NCBI GenBank assembly: GCA_903911925.1
Contig: CAIWFH010000065.1
Span: 1-64,000, forward strand
Length of the DNA: 64,000 nt
Reading direction: 5' to 3'
From: an uncultured Acidobacteriaceae bacterium
GTDB taxonomy: Bacteria; Acidobacteriota; Terriglobia; Terriglobales; Acidobacteriaceae
Shown here: positions 59,380 to 64,000 of the stretch, piece by piece
Position numbering within the stretch: position 1 is the first letter of the stretch
How the letters are laid out: the number at the start of each line of letters is the position of its first letter
Translations under genes and position numbers: made by a program
The notes under the pieces: generated by a model
The model's database searches: none
The model's input: the letters and a program-made list of their open reading frames with translations, nothing else
What the model was told of the DNA's origin: nothing

Positions 59380-60618
59380 TTAACTTGAAGGATTTGAAAG
59401 TCGCCCCATGAACAGAATGGACCCGCTCGCGTTATGCACAATCATGAATATGAAGGGCCTGTCTGCACGGAACACCAATTTCGAGGGAGCACGGGCGGTC
59501 ATGCTGTGCATCACCACCGCCGTCGCGGCTGCCGCCTCGCTTCCCTCCTCGTTCACCTCCACCATGGCCTGGTGGATCACGCTTGAGAGGTAGAGTGATT
59601 TGTCGCCGGTGATTCCCGAAAAGTCCGCAAGCGACCAATTGAAGGCATCCGGCATTCCCAACTTGCTGAGTTTGTCCTTCAGCAGAGAACGCGATTCAAT
59701 CTTGAATCGCGGCAGCGCAACTTCCACTTCTCCCAGGCGCATCTCTTTCCTGAGACGGTCAAGCTCTTCGTTCGACAGGCTTTCTCCAAGCTTGTCAATG
59801 TCGCCGCTCGGCAGTATCGCGACCATCGACAATTCGTTGCCTGCGTAGGGCAATTCAATGGCGGTCATCGCGTCTTCTTTCGCAAACTTGAATTGCCCCG
59901 ACCGATGCATCATGGGTACTTGAACCGTGGCGGTTGCGCTTGTGTGGAACGGCTCGGTCCTGGTGGCTGCCCTCTCGAATGGCGCTGTCCAGGTCCCTTT
60001 GAAGTAGATGGCGTTGGTCAGAATCAGCCGAGTCAGCTCGTTCACGTCGCCCGAGTAAACCAGGTCTTTGATCCTTCCCGCAGTCTTACCGTCTACCCAG
60101 GCGTTTATCTTGTTGACGCTGCCCCCCTTGTCGCCCACGAAATCCACCGCATAGAAGCCGCCGCCATAGAACTTGCCGATCACGCCGGTAAAACTCGGTT
60201 CGAACCGGTACTCCTTTTGCCCCCACAGCGCGTTGGCCACCTCAAGCTTGTACTGTTTCCCTTGCCCGCCATTGATCTCAGCCAGCAGCGCAGCAAATCC
60301 AGCCTGGCGGTCTTGATCCGGCAGATCAAAATGCAGAACGCCGGCCATCTGCTTCTGGGTATTGCCGCGGCTGCCTTCAAGCGTCATCGCCAGCGCGGTC
60401 GACACGCTGAACGGGGAGACGAAGATGTTCTTCCCTTCATCGGTCGCATTGATGCTCGGATAGAAATCGAAAGCAAACTGGTTGTTCGAGCTCGCAATAG
60501 CGGAGAGGTCTGTCATTTTTTCCGTCCCTCCCTGGGCAAGTAAACCCTGCCCAACCATGAACATGGCTAGAATTGTAGTCCCCTTTGCCAGCAACCTGAA
60601 CGCACCAGAAAAAGTCAT
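59380..60618 (-). CDS. Exported serpin (serine protease inhibitor)
   Basis: This 412-residue protein has a signal peptide (1-29) and a complete serpin fold: NIFVSPFSVSTALAMTLEGSRGNT, LTNAIYFKGTWTAPF, the hinge VEVNEEGSEAAAATAVVM, and FRADRPFIFMIVHNASGSILFMGRLSNP at the end. The reactive loop after the hinge reads HSMTARAPSKL; the P1 residue cannot be set with certainty, but Met or Ala near SMTA/RAP is likely. Small Ala residues in the hinge indicate an inhibitory serpin. It may protect the cell or secreted enzymes from foreign proteases. It is in line with the otn genes. Confidence 0.94.
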   Translation of the reverse strand: MTFSGAFRLLAKGTTILAMFMVGQGLLAQGGTEKMTDLSAIASSNNQFAFDFYPSINATDEGKNIFVSPFSVSTALAMTLEGSRGNTQKQMAGVLHFDLPDQDRQAGFAALLAEINGGQGKQYKLEVANALWGQKEYRFEPSFTGVIGKFYGGGFYAVDFVGDKGGSVNKINAWVDGKTAGRIKDLVYSGDVNELTRLILTNAIYFKGTWTAPFERAATRTEPFHTSATATVQVPMMHRSGQFKFAKEDAMTAIELPYAGNELSMVAILPSGDIDKLGESLSNEELDRLRKEMRLGEVEVALPRFKIESRSLLKDKLSKLGMPDAFNWSLADFSGITGDKSLYLSSVIHQAMVEVNEEGSEAAAATAVVMHSMTARAPSKLVFRADRPFIFMIVHNASGSILFMGRLSNPSS

Positions 60619-60701
60619 GACGATCTCCATGAGGCTTGCCGCCAACTCTGATCTGACGCATTCGGCAGGCATCTCGATAGGGGCAAGTCCTATCCAATTC
60701 C

Positions 60702-61502
60702 TCAGTTTGCGGGCAAGCGCTTCCTTAGCCAACCCAGGCCTTCCGATGTGCCCGCCCTCGGCGCGTACTCGCAGCCAATCCAGCCCTGGTAGCCAAGCGA
60801 ATCAACCAAGTCAAACAGGTAGTCGTAGTTCACCTCGCCTGAATCCGGCTCGTGGCGCTCCGGTACCCCAGCAATCTGGAAGTGCCCCACGCGCGACGGC
60901 TTCGAATCGCTGAGATACTTGCGGATATTCATGGCCAAGTCCCCTTGCTCCACCTGGCAATGAAACAGGTCCATCTGGATTTTGACGTTGGGCTCCCCTA
61001 TTTCGGCGGTAACTGCGTGGGCCTCTTCCTGGCGGTTCAGAAAATAACCCGGCATGTTCCGCTCAGCAATCGGCTCAATCAGCACATCGATGCCATCGGC
61101 CTGCGCCCGGCTGGCTGCCCACGCAAGGTTCGACACATAGGTCTCGCGCATACGGCCGCGATCTGCCCCCTGCGGCACAATGCCGGCCATCGTGTGAATC
61201 CGCGGGCAGTTCAAAACTCGCGCATATTCGAGAGCGCGAAGAAACCCCTCGTGAAATTCAGCCTCCCGCCCGGGCAAAGCCGTGCAGCCTCGCTCTCCAG
61301 CCTGAAAATCCCCCGGAGGCGCGTTGAACAGCACCTGAATCAAACCGTTGTCCTTCAGCAGCCCTGCCAGCGCGGCCGCCGGATGGTCATAAGGAAACAG
61401 AAACTCGACAGCCTTGAATCCATCCCGTGCGGCAGCCGCAAAACGATCCAGAAAGCTGTGTTCCGTGTACATCATGCTAAGGTTCGCCGCAAATCGAGGC
61501 AT
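60702..61502 (-). CDS. otnI: 2-Oxo-tetronate isomerase (hydroxypyruvate isomerase family)
   Basis: This 266-residue TIM-barrel protein matches Hyi/Otn[71 protein letters not shown] and [12 protein letters not shown], with the acidic metal residues in LIEPI and CEY. In the otn pathway it converts 2-oxo-tetronate to 3-oxo-tetronate. It lies between otnC and the serpin; the context makes OtnI more likely than a glyoxylate-pathway isomerase. Confidence 0.88.
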   Translation of the reverse strand: MPRFAANLSMMYTEHSFLDRFAAAARDGFKAVEFLFPYDHPAAALAGLLKDNGLIQVLFNAPPGDFQAGERGCTALPGREAEFHEGFLRALEYARVLNCPRIHTMAGIVPQGADRGRMRETYVSNLAWAASRAQADGIDVLIEPIAERNMPGYFLNRQEEAHAVTAEIGEPNVKIQMDLFHCQVEQGDLAMNIRKYLSDSKPSRVGHFQIAGVPERHEPDSGEVNYDYLFDLVDSLGYQGWIGCEYAPRAGTSEGLGWLRKRLPAN

Positions 61503-61532
61503 GGCGCGTACTCCTTACTTAACTTGAACGTT

Positions 61533-62198
61533 TCACCAGCGCGCGTCGAACGCGCTGCGCAGTTCATCGATCTGCGCCTCAGAGAGCGGCTCAGGCCGGG
61601 GATTGCAATTGAGCCATAACCGGGCAGTCTCTTCCAGTTCCTCCAGAACCGCCATCGCCTCGGCGAGCGATTCGTGCCACACACTGGGCCCCAGACGCTC
61701 AAGCATGACTGCGCAAATAGGCGTTCCCTTCGCGCGCATCCGCTTGATTGCCTCTGCCGCATGCTTGCCGGTCTCCGGATCGCCGGGCCTGCGGTATTCG
61801 ATTAGCGGCACGTGCCCCACCTTCATCACAAAGTAGGGCGTGATCGGCGGTAAAATGTCGTCGCTGCTCCATACCCCGCTGAGAGTCAGAGCCACCATGT
61901 GAGTGGAATGCGTGTGAATTACACACGCCGCTGAAGCATCGGCGTCGTAGATGGCCCGATGCAGCGCAAGCGCCTTGCTGGCGCGCCCGCCGCTCTCTTG
62001 CCTGCCGTCGAGCCCCACCATTGCCAGCGTGTCCGGCTCCAAGAATCCAAGGCAGGCGTCGCTCGGGGTAATCAGAAAGCCATCCGTGAGCCGGGCGCTG
62101 ATATTCCCCGCCGTAGCGTGCACATATCCACGCTCAAACAACGAGCGTCCCACCCGGCAGATCTCTCTTCTTAATTGCTCTTCGTCAGTCATAAGCAT
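61533..62198 (-). CDS. otnC: 3-Oxo-tetronate 4-phosphate decarboxylase (class II aldolase)
   Basis: This protein of 221 residues has the class II aldolase fold: YVHATAGNISARLTDGFLITPSDACLG, the zinc HTHSTHMVAL motif, and later GKHAAEAIKR. In the otn pathway it splits 3-oxo-tetronate 4-phosphate to dihydroxyacetone phosphate and CO2. Its ATG shares one base with the otnK stop (TGATG), so the two are coupled. A second ATG at 62192 is possible. Confidence 0.88.
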   Translation of the reverse strand: MLMTDEEQLRREICRVGRSLFERGYVHATAGNISARLTDGFLITPSDACLGFLEPDTLAMVGLDGRQESGGRASKALALHRAIYDADASAACVIHTHSTHMVALTLSGVWSSDDILPPITPYFVMKVGHVPLIEYRRPGDPETGKHAAEAIKRMRAKGTPICAVMLERLGPSVWHESLAEAMAVLEELEETARLWLNCNPRPEPLSEAQIDELRSAFDARW

Positions 62199-63490
62199 CA
62201 GGCAATCAACGTAAACGCTCTGGTAAAAAAGTTCTCTGACCCAAAATTCCCTGACTTCAACGCCACGTGCAGATTGCCGGCTCGAGACACAGGCGAACTC
62301 GCGTAGCACCACGGCACCCCCGGATCAATCTGCGGGCCGATTTGCATCTGCCGGATATTCAAAGCGTGGATGCACGCGCCTGCGGTCTCGCCGCCGGCAA
62401 GGATCAACTGCCCCGCCCCGCGCTCCACAAGCCCTCGCGCAATCGCCGACAGAGCCTGTTCAATCAATGCGCCCGCCCTGTCAACTCCCAGCCGCTCCTG
62501 AGCAGCCCTCACAGAAGTAGGTTCAGCGGTCGAATACACAAGCAGCGGAATATCCGGCCTCTTCGTCCAGCATCTTTCCGCCCAATCCAGCGTCTTCGCA
62601 ACCTGCATCTCGGAATCGGCGTCCAGATCCACCGGCCTCAATTGAAATGCCTGACCGCCAGACTCAACAAAGTGCCTGACCTGCGCATTGGTAGCGGTCG
62701 AGCAGCTGCCTGCGACAATCGCCTTCCTGCCCGCCGCCTGCGGAAGTCCGCATGAACTCCCCGCAGGGCCAATCCCCCAGTTCGCCGGCAAGCCGATAGC
62801 CAGGCCAGAAGCGGCCGTAACCAGCGCCGCCCCCTTCACAGCAGCACCCAGCCGCATCAAATCTTCGTTATTGATAGCATCCCCGATTGCGATGGAAACT
62901 CCCTCTCCTCGCAGCCTGTCCATCTCCCTCCGGATGGCCTCTGAAGATTGTGCAACCGTCCTGAAGTCAATCAGCCCCACCCTCCGCCCTTTGGCCGGGT
63001 CCAACTGCGCCGCGAGCACGCTCACCAGGTTGGCATCCTTCATTGGGGTCAGCGGGTGATTGCGCATGCCGGTTTCCGACAACGGAACACCATCCACAAA
63101 CAGGTGTCCGTTAAAGACCGTGCGCCGAGCTTCAGGAAATGCCGGCGTCACCACAGAGAAATCGCAGCCCAACTCCTCCATAAGCGCTTCAATTACGGGT
63201 CCGATGTTGCCTCGCGGCGAAGAGTCAAACGTCGAACAGACTTTAAAGTAGATCTGCTCCGCGCCACGCTTCCGCAGCCAGCGGCAGGCTTCAATCGACT
63301 GGGCAACCGCTTCAGCCGCTGGAATGGTGCGCGACTTGATAGCCACCACGATCGCATCCGCATCAACCGTCGCCTTCTCATCCGGGACGCCGATCATCTG
63401 CACCACTCGCATCCCGGCGCGGACCAGGTTGTTAGCCAAATCCGTGGCGCCGGTAAGGTCGTCGGCAATGCAACCCAACAAGGTCTTCAT
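62198..63490 (-). CDS. otnK: 3-Oxo-tetronate kinase (four-carbon acid sugar kinase)
   Basis: This 430-residue protein belongs to the DUF1537 kinase family. It has LGCIADDLTGATDLANNLV at the N-terminus, IYFKVCSTFDSSPRGNIGPV, the sugar domain AFPEARRTVFNGHLFVDGVPLSETGM, and the nucleotide domain with LILAGGETAGAC and a final LKSGNFGSENFF. It phosphorylates 3-oxo-tetronate. Its stop overlaps otnC. With otnC and otnI it makes the core of L-threonate or D-erythronate use; a first dehydrogenase is not in the window. Confidence 0.92.
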   Translation of the reverse strand: MKTLLGCIADDLTGATDLANNLVRAGMRVVQMIGVPDEKATVDADAIVVAIKSRTIPAAEAVAQSIEACRWLRKRGAEQIYFKVCSTFDSSPRGNIGPVIEALMEELGCDFSVVTPAFPEARRTVFNGHLFVDGVPLSETGMRNHPLTPMKDANLVSVLAAQLDPAKGRRVGLIDFRTVAQSSEAIRREMDRLRGEGVSIAIGDAINNEDLMRLGAAVKGAALVTAASGLAIGLPANWGIGPAGSSCGLPQAAGRKAIVAGSCSTATNAQVRHFVESGGQAFQLRPVDLDADSEMQVAKTLDWAERCWTKRPDIPLLVYSTAEPTSVRAAQERLGVDRAGALIEQALSAIARGLVERGAGQLILAGGETAGACIHALNIRQMQIGPQIDPGVPWCYASSPVSRAGNLHVALKSGNFGSENFFTRAFTLIA

Positions 63491-63571
63491 GACACTTCTT
63501 TCGGTAACTCGACCACCGATGACAGTGCGACGTGATCAGACTTTCTCCTAGCCTACACCCCGCCCTGCGCG

Positions 63572-64000
63572 TCAGCGGTTCACCAGTTTTGCCGGAATCG
63601 TCCACACCATAAAGGCGCCGCAAAGCAATACGGCGGCCAATGCAAACATCCCGTACTCGTTCCTCTGCGTCGCATCCTTCAGGTAGCCGATCAACGACGG
63701 GCTGAGAAACCCCGCCAGGTTGCCCACCGAGTTGATCACCGCAATTCCCGCAGCCGCCGCTGTGCCCGAGAGCAGCGAAGTCGGCAGCGACCAAAACAGC
63801 GCGGTGCAGGTAAGCACCCCGGCAGCGGCCAGCGACAGAAAAACCAGAGACACGGCCGTGCTGTACGGGTAAGACGCTGCCACAACAAAACCGAGGGCCG
63901 CGGCAGCGGCGGGCACGATCACATGCCATCGGCGCTCGCGCATGGCATCGGAACTCCGGCCGCACAGGTTCATCGCCACAACCGCACAGACAAAAGGAAT
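63572..64000 (-). CDS. MFS transporter, C-terminal part (cut by the window edge)
   Basis: At least 142 residues of a major-facilitator transporter are present; the frame is open to the window end, so the start lies beyond 64000. Visible helices include VIVPAAAAALGFVVAASY, LVFLSLAAAGVLTCTALFWSLP, GTAAAAGIAVINSVGNLAGF and FALAAVLLCGAFMVW. The SVGNLAGFLSP pattern is typical of the anion:cation symporter (ACS) family, which imports sugar acids such as tartrate and galactonate. It would bring in the substrate of the otn enzymes. Confidence 0.85.
   Translation of the reverse strand: MPFVCAVVAMNLCGRSSDAMRERRWHVIVPAAAAALGFVVAASYPYSTAVSLVFLSLAAAGVLTCTALFWSLPTSLLSGTAAAAGIAVINSVGNLAGFLSPSLIGYLKDATQRNEYGMFALAAVLLCGAFMVWTIPAKLVNR

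Overview
The window looks like a chromosome segment of an acidobacterium, probably of the Acidobacteriaceae or Terriglobia type. The basis is GC-rich coding, a rich set of plant-polysaccharide enzymes (GH116, GH3, GH78), a glycine-rich TonB-like protein, a bacterial serpin, and short dispersed palindromes of the GGTGCCCC...TGGGATACCAC kind. This placement is inference; there is no rRNA in the window.

Region 1 (1 to about 30.6 kb) is a dense redox and stress island. It opens with a DyP peroxidase and its encapsulin shell. A FixJ-type response regulator, an SDR, a DUF6130 protein, a MEDS-domain protein, a large multi-PAS FixL-like histidine kinase and a lone receiver follow. A long leftward block (24.6 to 10.1 kb) holds ergothioneine synthesis (egtB, egtD), a cytochrome P460, a MOSC/ferredoxin-reductase fusion, a one-cysteine peroxiredoxin, glycogen breakdown (glgX, pgm, glgP), a Rieske/FAD reductase, an HdeD protein and a small acidic protein. 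Rightward from 24.9 kb come a quinone oxidoreductase, a UBP zinc finger and a DUF488 protein. DoxX, a second P460 with an unusual CX3CH haem site, an alkyladenine glycosylase and a cyclic-nucleotide-domain/thioredoxin-reductase-like protein complete it.

The main discovery is a shared promoter. Nine intergenic sites in this island carry the same 46-47 bp layout: an upstream box YCRATACYWTNGTCC, a -35-like AATDGAYTC, a 17-18 bp spacer, and an extended -10 close to TGGCNTAAT. At all nine sites the layout points toward the adjacent gene. I read this as an activator-dependent regulon, perhaps run by the local FixJ/FixL-like pair. I know of no description of it.

Region 2 (30.6 to 54.7 kb), beyond a strong bidirectional terminator, is mostly housekeeping and mixed genes. 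It holds a TonB-like protein, ileS, lspA, an M1 aminopeptidase, myo-inositol oxygenase, HAD hydrolases, a repeat-rich secreted protein, a PaiB-like protein, a Tat-exported GH116 enzyme, tRNA-Leu(GAG), secG, a PadR regulator with a membrane methyltransferase, an MBL hydrolase, an aminotransferase and a GH3 beta-glucosidase. Three copies of a palindromic REP-like element lie here, one of them in frame inside ileS.

Region 3 (54.7 to 64 kb, all leftward) handles plant-sugar use. It has an L-rhamnose transporter (rhaT), a GH78 alpha-L-rhamnosidase, a serpin, the otnI/otnC/otnK four-carbon sugar-acid pathway and the end of an MFS transporter cut by the window edge.
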